A stretch of DNA of 64,000 nt from Spirometra erinaceieuropaei (lineage: Eukaryota > Platyhelminthes > Cestoda > Diphyllobothriidea > Diphyllobothriidae), in assembly GCA_902702965.1 (NCBI GenBank), contig CACRXP010000120.1, positions 444,636 through 508,635 on the forward strand, written 5' to 3'. A program made the translations under genes and the position numbers. Of the stretch, positions 1 to 10,380 are shown in pieces (within the stretch, counting starts at the first letter, position 1; every line of letters starts with the position of its first letter). The notes under the pieces are model-generated. The model saw nothing but the letters and a program-made list of their open reading frames with translations, searched no databases and had not been told where the DNA came from.

Positions 1-1408
1 ATTTGTAAGTAACAATCAAAGATACCACAATAATATTGGATCAAGTATCATAATGATCCTGATAATATGGCGTTCAATGGATATTGATAGACTGTTTAAT
101 ATGATCTAATATAGTCTTACTTAGGTTTAATATGGCCGTAATATATCCTTGCGCACAAGTAATATGTAGGGCTTTATCGAAAGGCATGTTAATCTTGGCT
201 GCTTAAGGGATAATTAGCGTCAGGTGAGTTAGCTGATGGAAACGGGAAAGGGAGAAAAGAAAGGACATCTCTATTCGTGCTCCGCTTATTAATGATATTG
301 TCCATCTTAAATTTCATTGTCTTAGGGTTATGTTTTGGTGCTATTCCAGGGGCTAGTCTGGTATTTTATTGCGGCAGAACACGCTTATCCAGCAAATATT
401 TCGGTTGGAACATCAAGGCCACTGTGTTCAACGGCAGTTGTGATGCAGATCAGGTAACCTCCGAATTGTTTACCAACACGGTCTTGCCGATAGAAATCAT
501 AATTTGGGACATGTAGCGAAGCCTTCGATATTAATTTATTTGCCTGCATTTTTAATGCAAATTATATCGTGGTTATATACTTCAACAAAAGTTCTAAGTT
601 GGAATATTTTGTGAGCTATTAATCTTGCATTTATAAGGGCCATACTCATGGTGTTAGATATAGGAGAGGTAGATTGTGGTGAAAAAAAATATTTTCCAAA
701 GCATTTGACTGAGTAAGGGGCGAAAGTGAGGGAACCGTGTAATTATTAGAAGATATGGTGATGCATGTGGCGGAATTTGACTGTATGGGTTTAGTGTATG
801 TAATGGGGAAGTGGGTTAAGTAGATGGCAATTGCATCTAAATGGGGTTTCGGTGAGGGAAGTTTGTAAGCCTATGTAATTTGATGGGTTTTCATCAGGAG
901 CCAAAACTTTTGAAAAGTTAGAGTGTTTTGGCTTATTCCTATGCCATGCAGGTGTATTTTTGAGGGTTAAGGTGCAATTATGGAAGCTGTCTCGTTTCTG
1001 GCGAGAGTTTGAGAGCTCATATTTCTTACGTCTACATATTTAGGGTGTTTTGATTGTGCAGATGTGTTTAAAAGGGCTTTTTGATTTGTATGTGCTGTTT
1101 GGCGGTCAATTTCTACTATTCTTCGATTGTTCTTGGGCGTCGCTGTAAAACTTATATTAATATCTAGTAGCTTCACATGACGGGGTCCGTGATCTGCGAC
1201 TTCGTTCTGTTTCGGTCGGATGTCGGTACATTCCTGTGCCTACTTTGTTTTCGTTAACTGGTTTAACAGTTATGCGTTTTTATCATGAGTGTCAGAATCA
1301 GGAGTACTCAGTGGGGTTCATCGAAGGGGGCGGTATGTTTATTATATTGTTTAATCAGGGCTCTGCACTTCTTTTTATCAGTCAGAATTAAAATTACTTG
1401 TTAGAGGT
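1..1408. other. No recognised gene (left flank)
   Basis: AT-rich sequence without a recognisable gene, RNA or repeat. A 79-codon plus-strand frame at 277-516 opens with a hydrophobic stretch resembling a signal peptide, but it starts on GTG (first ATG at 292), has no visible splice context and no family resemblance. A minus-strand frame at 967-1176 could be a decayed continuation of the retroelement fragment that follows, but shows no diagnostic motif. Confidence 0.4.
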
Positions 1409-1928
1409 TCAATCGAGGGAGCGACTGCCGATTGCATGTTTACACCCGGCGTCTTTTCCGTGAAGTTTATGTCTTTTCACGGAAGTTAAATCTGGAGCTA
1501 TGAATGAGTTTAGATTCCGTAGACCTCTGTTTAATTCAAATTTTTGTATGATTAGGTCGGCTTCGGTTTGTGAATAGAAGGTTACTAGGACGGGCTTATA
1601 CTTACTTCTTGGGTGAAGTCTTTTGGTGGTGGCTATGCAGATTTTTAGGTCACACAAGTGTACAAGTTTTTGGATTGTTGATGTTAGGTTGACCGTGTGC
1701 GGTACATTAAGGATAACAAAATTAAATCTGCGATTTGATCTATCTGTGCCTTTTGATGATACCAAGTGTATGACTGATTCTGTTTGTGGTACGTTTACTA
1801 CGCTGTTTGTAAATGTATTTGAGTCTGATAGCGAGTTGAAAATCGTAAAAATGTTTCTCGAAAAAGTTCCGCAAACGCAGGAAGACAGAAAGGTCTAGTT
1901 CATCAACATGAAAGTTAACACCAGTCAT
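1409..1928 (-). mobile_element. ORF1 remnant of a CR1-like non-LTR retrotransposon
   Basis: On the minus strand two overlapping frames (1928-1740, then 1765-1409) read like the RNA-binding ORF1 protein of flatworm CR1-like LINEs. A beta-strand-rich segment 'RFNFVILNVPHTVN' is followed by 'KPVLVTFYSQTEADLI' and by 'FIAPDLTSVKRHKLH', the order seen in the RRM-like and C-terminal domains of such proteins. The change of frame near 1750 and the stops on both sides mean the copy is dead. Assignment to CR1 rather than another LINE clade is an inference; no endonuclease or reverse transcriptase is attached. Confidence 0.5.
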
Positions 1929-2700
1929 GGTTTATAGGAAGGATTGTATAGGGATTTAGGTGCTATTTTCCTACCACCTATAAATGTGAATGACAATCGA
2001 AATAAAAACGTGCCAAAATCTTTGACTAATAACCAATTTAAATTTATCTTGGATCTAAAGATTTCGGACGACTGTGCACAATCGGCCCAGCGCGAGTAAG
2101 AATGCCATAGTGGTCACATTAAGAAGGAGCTATTGTACCCTGACCATCTTTTCTGAGAAGAAGACCGAGTTTTCACTTCCTGCGCTGTTTGAATTCGACT
2201 GGAATTTGTTCGTTTTCCCATGTTTTGACAGTTCGGTCACCTGTCTCTGCCCAGAGTTACGCCTCGTCGAAATAAGTCGAGAAATCAGCTTAGACGTGCA
2301 ATTAACCTCCGTTTTCGCGGATCCGATTATCGGCGATATCTTCATCCTTCACCGAGGCTTTCAGGAAACCCCTATCCTGAGCTACACGAAGTATCTGGCT
2401 CGGTTTAGTTCAGATTCCCACGAATGGCGGCTTCATCGTGCTTCCAACGTCCATCTTCCGTCGACGAAGTGCTCAAAAACCGGTAGAAAGTGAAGACAAC
2501 GGAGAACCTGTATGCGAAAGCTAAGTCGTTCTTTTGATTCCAATTGACGTTTGATACTGAATTCCGTGAGAAAAAAGCTTTACTTTGTGCTTAGTAAAAT
2601 AGTCACTTACCGATTTAAGTCGCCCGTTATAACTTAATGAAATCTCAGAGAGATTTTGCTAGCATGGGAGATGCAAATGTGCATGACCCTACTATGTGAC
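1929..2700. other. No recognised gene; one 139-codon open frame
   Basis: A plus-strand frame at 2074-2493 stays open for 139 codons but has no recognisable domain, signal peptide or membrane segment. It lies between two retroelement fragments and could be part of one of them. I assign no function. Confidence 0.3.
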
Positions 2701-2705
2701 AAAAG

Positions 2706-2783
2706 TCCGTCTCACTCGGGATTCAAACCAGGGACTACTCATGCAAGAAACGACGCCCTTAAGCACTCGGGCACGCCCGGACG
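2706..2783 (-). repeat. tRNA-derived SINE-like unit (Ser/Leu-type head)
   Basis: Read on the minus strand, this has an A-box-like segment (GTGCCCGAGTGCTTAAGGGC) and a B-box-like segment (TGGTTTGAATCCC) at tRNA-like spacing, and GTCCG...CGGAC ends that could form part of an acceptor stem. The anticodon arm is not convincing and the acceptor stem is imperfect, so it is more likely a SINE head or tRNA pseudogene than a working tRNA gene. It lies immediately upstream of an ORF1 remnant. Confidence 0.5.
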
Positions 2784-2829
2784 GCTGAACCTCCATGAAA
2801 ATAATATATAATCAGGAAAAGGCGATCTA

Positions 2830-4105
2830 TCACTTATTTGTAAACCGTTTCCTATTTCCTGTGATAAAAATTTGCCGGAAATACTTAATTCGTTCTCGGC
2901 TGGACGTGATGGGCCTCCGACCACCAATCCCGGAGAACGCAGTTCACTGCTGAGATCGGCCAGAAATAAATTAGATACTGAAATATCGATACGCTGTGAT
3001 GGATGTCGAGAACTCACCATCAGAGTTTCGAAACTAGAAGTGGACGTCGATCTCCCCACTGAAATACTAGCGTCACTTCTCAAGTATAATAAAAATTAAA
3101 CCCTTGAACACGATACAAAAGACATAAGAAATATCAATGAACCGGACCATAGGAACCTCCTGAAACCGGAAAAAGGTTTTAGACGTCACGTTCAGCGAAA
3201 CAAGAGACAACGAACAAAGTCACCTGACAAATCTTCGAACTCAACCGAAATGGTGGGAAATAAAAATAAGACAGAGAGAGATGGAACTGGCTCTCGTATT
3301 TCCATAAAGTTGACAAATATGGATCATATAGAGTCCGTTTGCACCAAAGTAAAACAGCGACCGACAACCCCAAAAAACTGCAGGAAGTAATCGTATGGAT
3401 TACCTATGCCACAAAAGAGCGCTAGCAGCTTGCCCTTCACATGTGTATCAAGCTATAATGCAAGAAGTCAGGTGAGGCAGCCAAATAAAGGCGTTACAGC
3501 ATATATCACGGGCGCGAGCAACTAAGCAACTGATCTAGGTACAGCCATAAAGGCAGTCCCATAGTCTGAGACTCAATCTACCGCCAGCAAAAGAGGGCAT
3601 GATGCAACCACCAGTTTTTTTCCAAAGAGATCAGGTCGTGTGGTAGTGCAAGAAGTTCCTGAAGCACCTGGTGACACCCCGAAAGATAGGGTAAAACACG
3701 ATCTGCTGATATTTCAACAGCCTACTAAATGACACCCAAGAACCCGATGAGGTAGTCAAAGTCCAAAAAATTTTCCGTTTGTGGCCTTTAGTCAGAAATA
3801 ATGCAGAGAAAGTGCGGGCGTGACCACTAAAAGTCGTATTGGGAAACGAACAGCAAGCAGATCTCATCTTGTTGCGAAAGTCCAGGCTTCGAAACAACCA
3901 TCGTGGAGATTTATTTGTGCTGTCCGATATATGCAAACCGTCATTATTCCTCCTGAGAGGACTGGGAATCCTGGAAAGAGACAAACACGACGCAAATACT
4001 GGATTCAGGTTAGCGACGAACACGACTTCAATACCGGACTATTAACAGCAGACACCCAATCAGCCTCAAAACAGTTGCGTAAGCACACTATGTCGGCGTG
4101 TTGAG
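2830..4105 (+). mobile_element. ORF1 remnant of a CR1-like LINE, frameshifted
   Basis: An open segment at 2872-3099 contains 'CDGCRELTIRVSKLEVDV', a Cys-x2-Cys followed by a heptad-like stretch, as in LINE ORF1 N-terminal and coiled-coil regions. After about 500 bp of broken sequence, 3780-4045 reads 'VVLGNEQQADLILLRKSRLR' and then 'RLATNTTSIPDY', the RRM-like/C-terminal part. Frames at 3820-4104 and 3839-4045 overlap, so at least one frameshift separates parts of the same protein. Upstream bases 3590-3780 carry further decayed codons. It ends where a Penelope-like fragment begins. Confidence 0.5.
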
Positions 4106-4389
4106 AGGCACTGTAGTGAACCGGAAGACAAGGGTGCAGAATTCCATTATCATCGACGAGTTTTCAGAAAAAAGCTACCCGCTCAACTTTTTCAACCGGC
4201 GCATGCGCAAACGAGACGAGCGACAAAATCTTATCGACCCAAATTCTGGCGAGCGACCCCGTACATCAAGAACGTCTCCGAGGCCTTTAGCCGCCTTCTC
4301 TCACCAATTGGGTTTGGAGTTGCACACAGATCGGAGGCCACCATAAGGCCTTAGGTGATGAGACCAAAAGACTTACTGCCACGGCAATA

Positions 4390-4880
4390 AACATCTCGAG
4401 TCGTTTACCGGATCTGATGCAGTTTCGGACAAAGCAACTACGTCAGAGAAACTGGAAGACTGGTCCGAACGCGAATTGCCGAACACGCGGCAGCGGTGCG
4501 GAGAAATGACGCCAACTCTAAGGTCGTGGCGCGTTCGACGAGACCCGACCACACATTCAATTTCGATGAGGCCGAAATTATCGAGAGAGGGGATAATCGC
4601 GTCAGCCGCGAGTTGCATGAGTCATGGTTCACCGGAGCTCAGTCTATCAACAAGCACAACGACATCTCCACTCCATATTCCGTGCTGAAGCATAGGCTGG
4701 CCAAATTATTGACCACTTGGGGAGCGCGCACGCCGGGGAGCCAGATGGTCGAGCAATCATCACGTCAGCATCCAACACGGGTGTTGAAATTTCAGCAATT
4801 AACAACTTACATACCGGCCATCAAGCAATTACCGCACCAGTGGGCAACAATCCTTGATGAAGGGGAGCTCGGTTAATTAC
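4390..4880 (+). mobile_element. Penelope-like element, 3' end of the ORF (GIY-YIG domain tail)
   Basis: The frame from 4496 reads 'RPDHTFNFDEAEIIERGDN', then 'RVSRELHESWFTG' and 'SINKHNDISTPYSVL'. This is the C-terminal half of the GIY-YIG endonuclease domain of Penelope-like retroelements, including the H-x-F-x-F-D/E pattern and the conserved 'SINKHND' segment. The core of the same stretch recurs with few changes on the minus strand near 54.0-54.1 kb, so the two belong to one family. The reverse transcriptase is missing. Compared with the minus-strand copy, the later codons here (after about 4740) have slipped frame. The element continues into a TATA-like box and a hammerhead motif. Confidence 0.8.
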
Positions 4881-4912
4881 TATAGGTATGCGGTAGCATA
4901 GCGACTGCATCC

Positions 4913-4920
4913 TATAAATA
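4913..4920 (+). promoter_or_regulatory. TATA-like box in a PLE terminal repeat
   Basis: TATAAATA followed by CTGCA lies 44 bp before the hammerhead core at 4964. The same TATAAATACTGCA string occurs on the minus strand downstream of the homologous ORF end near 53.7 kb, so it belongs to the element rather than arising by chance. A promoter role inside the Penelope terminal repeat is plausible but inferred. Confidence 0.4.
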
Positions 4921-4963
4921 CTGCAACTTCCTGTGCACGAGTCACCCGTTTCTGTCACTGTCT

Positions 4964-5000
4964 CTGATGACGGGTTCAAGTAAGAATCCGAAATGCCAGG
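4964..5000 (+). ncRNA. Degenerate hammerhead ribozyme motif of a PLE terminal repeat
   Basis: CTGATGA is followed by a hairpin (GGGTTC...GAATCC, one G-T pair) and then GAAA, the core order of a hammerhead ribozyme. The usual GAAACGTC end is GAAATGCC here, so the base pair after GAAA and the cleavage-site triplet are changed and activity is doubtful. Downstream sequence (AATAAAGCCCTCGTTTCAGC, then GATCGCATC) matches the sequence following the hammerhead cores at 30.7 and 54.4 kb. Hammerheads are established components of Penelope-like elements. Confidence 0.6.
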
Positions 5001-5029
5001 CGAATAAAGCCCTCGTTTCAGCGATCGCA

Positions 5030-8000
5030 TCTTCTTATCAAGGCTCAGTACGGCATGATGGGAAAATTACATCAGGAAACCGACCAAGTTGTTTTGGAAA
5101 ATTTCTTACGATATGATTAGGCCTTATTATTTGGGGGAGGAGAGTCTGACAAGCTGTCGAGTTGGGAGGAGGTCTTACCACACTGTCTGCATGTGTCTTA
5201 GATGCTGGTGTGTTAGCTACTTTTCTGAATGTTACGTTTTTCTAAATTTGAGAATTCGGTTTAGAAACAGGAAGAGATTTCTCTGGAGAATTATCTGGCT
5301 TACTCGTGTGTGCGGACAGGTCAAATATGGTTGGCCTGGAATAGGGACGAGATGGACTTGATCCAGTTTCTTAGGCCAAGTGACTATTCCGTGCCTTGGA
5401 TGTCGATTGCAACTTTAGGGTTTGCCAATCGTCGCTGCTACAACCAAGCGTCCTGGAAAATCTTGTGCACCTTCTGAGCGATTGCCTCTTCTTGGACATG
5501 TCATAAAGTGGCACATGTTACCTGCATTTAGATCAGATCAGATCAGATTTATTAAGGGAAAGGTAGGCGAGCGCCTTTGAACTCCCTTTTGGTTACAATT
5601 ACAGTGTGATCAGATGAAGGGTAAGATGGAACTAAAGCTGCAGGAAATACCGAGGGAATCTGGCTAGCACCGCATGGAGTGCCAAGCCCAGAGAAGAATT
5701 TCGGATCAGTAGAGTTTGTGAAAGACTTGTTTTCTGATAACGGGAAACTCGGCGTCCCAACTAATCAAAAGCTTATTTTTTCTAAGATTTTGAGCTGAGC
5801 GCTTGTGGTGAAAGAAAATAAGACCTATTTTTTGAGGAAAAACGCCTGACCAAAATTGCGTTGGTTTTTGATTTTACACGAAAGGAATTTTGCTTCTGCA
5901 CCCTGAAAGATAAAACCACAAGACTAAAGGAAATGGAAAGTGGGCATCAAGAGGTTGTTTATTCTTAGAAACACTTATTCATAATAAAGTTCAGCCCGAA
6001 ATTTTTCTTCAAGGACAGCACCGAGGATGGAAAAAAAGTGACTTATTTTGAGACATAAGGCATTTGAAATCTTCGAGTGGGCCAACGTCCAGTGTTTCAT
6101 ACTGACGATAGGGTTCACGTCGGACACCTAGACCTTAGTTTCGTTCGAATTTCGGCGAAGGGTTGCCTGAGATTGCATACTGAATGGAGTAAAACAAGAG
6201 GCTATTTATACTGTATCATTTGTATTTTCGCAGCTGTCGACGACGTCGAGTGCGACAAACTCCTGGTTAGAGGAAACACTCGAAATAGTTTTCTGATTAT
6301 GGAAGGACTGGACTGAATCTTAAACTCGTACGACAAATCAATGTTGCAAGATATAAATAGATTGAATCATAAGGAGGAGATTAAACAATACTAAGGAAAA
6401 TAGCGTTACGTGAATGACTGACTCGTCGGGAGTGGGAGGTGATCTCAGAATGCCCGTTAGATTACCAGTGGAGAGTGCGGAGTTGGGGGCCACTGTGGGG
6501 TAAGGTCATGGAAATTGCTGGCAACAACTGAGAGTAGAGAGCGTTGTTGCGAGTGTCGACGGGAATGGGAGGGGAGGGGGAGTCAGCGGTTATGGGAATG
6601 AGGTATCGGCCATCACCACCGACCCGCGTTTACACCGATTCCATACTGGATCTCGGCGGTAGAGACTTCTCTCCCCTTGAACAACTCAGTCAGGTCAGAG
6701 GTGTGTTACATAGTTCGCCTGAAGTGCACTACTGTTGTCAATACTGTTAGAGTTGTTATCTGGGTATATCGTGTGCTCCTCTTCTCTATTCAACCGCTGC
6801 CATCAGAGTAACGTCCTGATGGTCTTGGGTCGGGGAAGCAGTCAATATCATCTGTATTCGATTGTACCTACGAGTTACCAATCGGTCATTGAAAATTTTC
6901 AGTTTCTAGAACATGTTTGTTAGCATCCCACTCATCATAGTAGGGCCCATTTTTCAACATGCAGGCATGCAATCACTGTAGAGTACAGAGAGCACAGAGC
7001 GCAAGTCTACTAGTGAGCGTAAGGAAGGGGAAGGGATCACGGTAGAGTAGGATTGTGTAGGTGCGTCGTCTAGTCGATCAAAAATTCAGCAAGTTGATGA
7101 GAGTCGTCAGCCGCCCGAACCCTAACCAGTGTAACGGCAGTGTGTGGAGTAAAATCAAAGGTTCATATTAACACCTTCTTCTTCAACTTATTTTCAGTTC
7201 TTTTCATTCCTCCCTGAACTCATCCAATGGCTGCTACACTTTGAACTATAAACAGTTACTAAATGACGTAATACAAAAGTTCAGCGTGGTCAGGATTATT
7301 GCCTTATGCCTTAAGATGAGTTGACAATGACAGCGAACCTACGTTGAAACCTATTCAAATTGCGTGCGATTGCGGAGAAGCTAATTATGCGGAAACTGTT
7401 CTCCTTAAACAGATTAGTTGAGGAATGAAGTATTCTGTCGGCGAATATCGCAATCAAAAAAATATATACATACGTAGACGCCATCAAAAGGAAACTGGAC
7501 CACTAGAGAATTGCGCACCATAATGCCCTTAACGCATAATGAGTATGGACAACATTTCCCACCGTCGTTGCCTTGACGTTTCATGGAATCCGTATAGTTT
7601 GAAACGCTACTGAGTTGATTTCGGTAACGTTTATTTATGGGTCGTAATTGCCCACATTTACCTTGCCACTAGGCGACAACTGACGTCGCACCTTAAGGGT
7701 TTTGACGGACTCGGTAAGCGCTTAATGCGTATCTTCCTGAAATTTTTTAGCACATTTCTGTTGGCTGTAACAAACAAGAATATCATACGCGCACGCCCAT
7801 AATTCTCCCGATTAAACTAAATGGACTGAATAATTACAAGCCACAGCAGAAGATAACAGAAAACACAAATACACACCTCAGGTCGAAAATGACGGGCGAC
7901 AAATGCAGGTGTAACGCGGACGAATTATCTGCATGCCGTTTTCAACTGCGGTTATGCAAATTTATGAACAAAACAACAGTGCTTGTGAAAACTGAACACT

Positions 8001-8400
8001 GAAAAAACTGACTATTCAGACTTTGGCATTCGTTGAACTTTGTTTGTGTGCGCTTCCGCTTCTGTCACAAGAACGAAAACTGTGTGCAGATTCATCATGG
8101 TTTTATCATATCCTACTAGTTTTTACGGCTCTTTCTCTGCTTGGTCTTCACTTGACTGGATTTATTTTTTCCATAAATTGCCATTTTGTTTTCGAAATAT
8201 TCTGAATGGTTCTATGTAATTATCCCTCTAATAAATTGCCTAAATTCAGGAGTATTTCGAACTGCAATTTAAATGACTGTGGGACACCAAACTTACTGCG
8301 GAACGTTGTTCAGTGCAATAACTGTAGAGCTGGAAAATAGTGAAGGATATAAATAGTCCTTTCGTTTGGGTGTTCTCTCCTTACCTCAGAACCCTTATTT
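5030..8400. other. No recognised gene
   Basis: About 3.4 kb with no frame longer than about 80 codons that I can assign, no splice-bounded exon and no clear RNA gene. A short (GATCA)3 run sits near 5530. Frames at 6077-6316 and 8023-8205 show no family features. Confidence 0.4.
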
Positions 8401-8404
8401 AATC

Positions 8405-8485
8405 ATCCCCGTAACCGGATATCCGGTTATAACCGGTATATACCGGTTATAACCCGTATGTAATTACACACCGGTATGTATGTAT
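8405..8485. repeat. Nested short palindromes built on CCGGTTATAACCGG
   Basis: The tract contains overlapping dyads: TAACCGGATATCCGGTTA, CCGGTTATAACCGG, ACCGGTATATACCGGT and CCGGTTATAACC, followed by ACCGGTATGTATGTAT. Every unit is a permutation of ACCGGT with an AT-only centre. It lies about 80 bp before a PLE fragment. Confidence 0.7.
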
Positions 8486-8562
8486 ACCACAATTAACCCA
8501 AAACCCAGGCTACCCTATGTTGATGTCACTTTTGTCATCGTCAAAAAAAAAATTATTTAAAT

Positions 8563-9350
8563 TTGCACCTTACCAATGTTAACTGCATATTTCCAGGAAT
8601 CTATTTTACTTCCGAAGCGAATGTTGATGGACAATTCCCATTCCTGGATTTCAATGTACATCGAAAGATTAATGGATCACTTAACACATCAGTTTATCGT
8701 AAAGAGGTTTATTCAGAGATCATCCTGCACTCCGATAGTAATCACCCTGTCTCTCCCAAACACAGTACGGTCTACAGCCTTCCGAATCGAGCCAAAACTC
8801 ACCGTCCTGATGAAGTACCTCTACAAACTATTTTCCTAAAATGGGTACCCACATGACTTTATACGTCGATGTATGAGGCACCAGCAATTCAGAGGAAAGG
8901 TTGTTTCCAGTGCCATCATCGTTCGGGCAAGAAAACCAATCAGCTGGTGAAATCTTCTATTCGCGAAAAGTGCATCGGAGCTACCCGAAAGGCAACTAAA
9001 AAGCACCAGATGCACGTAGCACACCATCCGGCAATTACTTTACGCACACAGCTTGTAAACCCCAAGGACAGGGTTGGTTACCTCGATAGAAAAGGTGTTG
9101 TCTACAAAATTCCATGTGCTAGTTGTGATGCCGTCTATTGTCGCCAAACTGGGAAATCTCTCTCAACCCGTACACATGAACATCAGTTAACGGTGAAGAG
9201 ACACGACCATCTATCCCAGGTGGCCATGCGCACACTGGACACGCATTTGCGTGGGAGGACACTCGCACTCGCCCAATAAGGAAAGGCCATGAATTCCCGG
9301 CAGAAATGCACGCAGATGAGGCATGCATCTACCGTCATATCGGTCTAGAT
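8563..9350 (+). mobile_element. Penelope-like element: RT C-terminus plus GIY-YIG endonuclease, broken
   Basis: Codons from 8563 read 'GQFPFLDFNVHRKINGSL' and 'TSVYRKEVYS', the conserved end of Penelope reverse transcriptase (FLD...VYRK). From 8869 a second frame carries 'TLRTQLVNPKDRVGY', then 'GVVYKIPCASCDAVYCRQTG', then 'KSLSTRTHEHQ', the linker and GIY-YIG domain. The two frames are separated by a stop near 8854. The canonical YIG motif is replaced by YCR, so the endonuclease would be impaired even without the stop. After 9279 the frame shifts and fragments of the domain continue to about 9350. No hammerhead is visible nearby. Confidence 0.85.
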
Positions 9351-9869
9351 GCCACATAAAAAATCGTCAAGGAAAAATTCAAATTGGCTCAACCAATCTC
9401 AAAGAGGTGACAAGGTGCAACTACCACGCATTGACACAGACTTTAGCCAATCATAGAATAGCTTGTTAGACTCAGTTAAGGAGTTAATTGTTTTTGCGCA
9501 CCCGTAGTCTGAATATGAGCTGGGGGACCAGTCTCGAAAATTTACACAACAAAAGTTGCAGTTTCCCAAAGAATTTCGTCTTCTTGATTAAACTTCTTGG
9601 GGTACCCGTTTCTCTATTCATGCATACTAAAGTGCGTAACTAATGTGAAAAGATTCCTATGTACCCTCGAATTAGGAATTTTTCTCCCTTGGAGAAACGG
9701 GAAAGTTTAAAAAGACAACGATTTCCTAGATCTGTCTGCCGCATTCCATTCATGTAGTTGTCTTCGTTAGGTCGGGAAGCAGCAGTTTCGTATCGCATGA
9801 TAATTGACCACGGTCCCTTGTATCGGCTTCGTTCTTGATTCCGTTGACCTACTACATTTATACGGCTTT
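9351..9869. other. No recognised gene
   Basis: Between a Penelope-like fragment and an RTE-like fragment; no frame, RNA or repeat that I can support. Confidence 0.4.
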
Positions 9870-10380
9870 GACCATGTCTGCTATAGCCGGCCTCGATGAT
9901 GTTGCGGAGTACACTCCTCCACGGATGACAATCTGCAATGGCGGATCTGGGGAGCTCGTTTCACGCTTTCTCTCTCCCAGCGTTTTAAGCTGATTACTGG
10001 AGGTCCAGGTGCTGCCTTTATCTCTTGACTGACAATCGGACCAGCTTTTGAGTTGACATCTGCCTCGACGCCTCCATGTGGGCAGCGGTACTGGGTCGAG
10101 AGCAGTAACACCCGGCCCATTGCGCAGACGATAGAGGACGTGTCCGAGCCATTTCAGTCATCCTTCTTGGATGACCTGAGATATCTCCGCGATATTTTCA
10201 TGGCAAATGCGGAATTCTCAATCAGGACAATGACAGTGTACTTCACTCGGAGGATGATTGTCAGGCAATTGGTATCAGCAACGTCCAGTTTTCGCGTGCT
10301 TTCCGCACGCATAATCCAGCATTCACAACCGTACAGGAGGGCTAGCTGAACGGGTGTTCAGTGCATCCGGGTTTCCGGGC
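9870..10380 (-). mobile_element. RTE-like retrotransposon, 3' end of the ORF
   Basis: Reading the minus strand from about 10350, codons give 'LYGCECWIMRAESTRKLD', then 'TIILRVKYT', and further on 'GRVLLLSTQYRCP', 'ISLKRWERESVK' and 'CTPQHHRGR'. The LYGCECW block and the following arginine/tryptophan-rich tail are the standard C-terminus of flatworm RTE-type (SR2/BovB-like) pol proteins. Frameshifts separate 10350-10150 from 10120-9881, and no RT core is present upstream on that strand, so this is a 5'-truncated dead copy. Confidence 0.65.

Noticed and set aside
277..516. Small secreted-protein-like frame with a hydrophobic start
   Set aside because: GTG start, no supporting promoter or splice signal, no relatives known; composition alone explains a short open frame.
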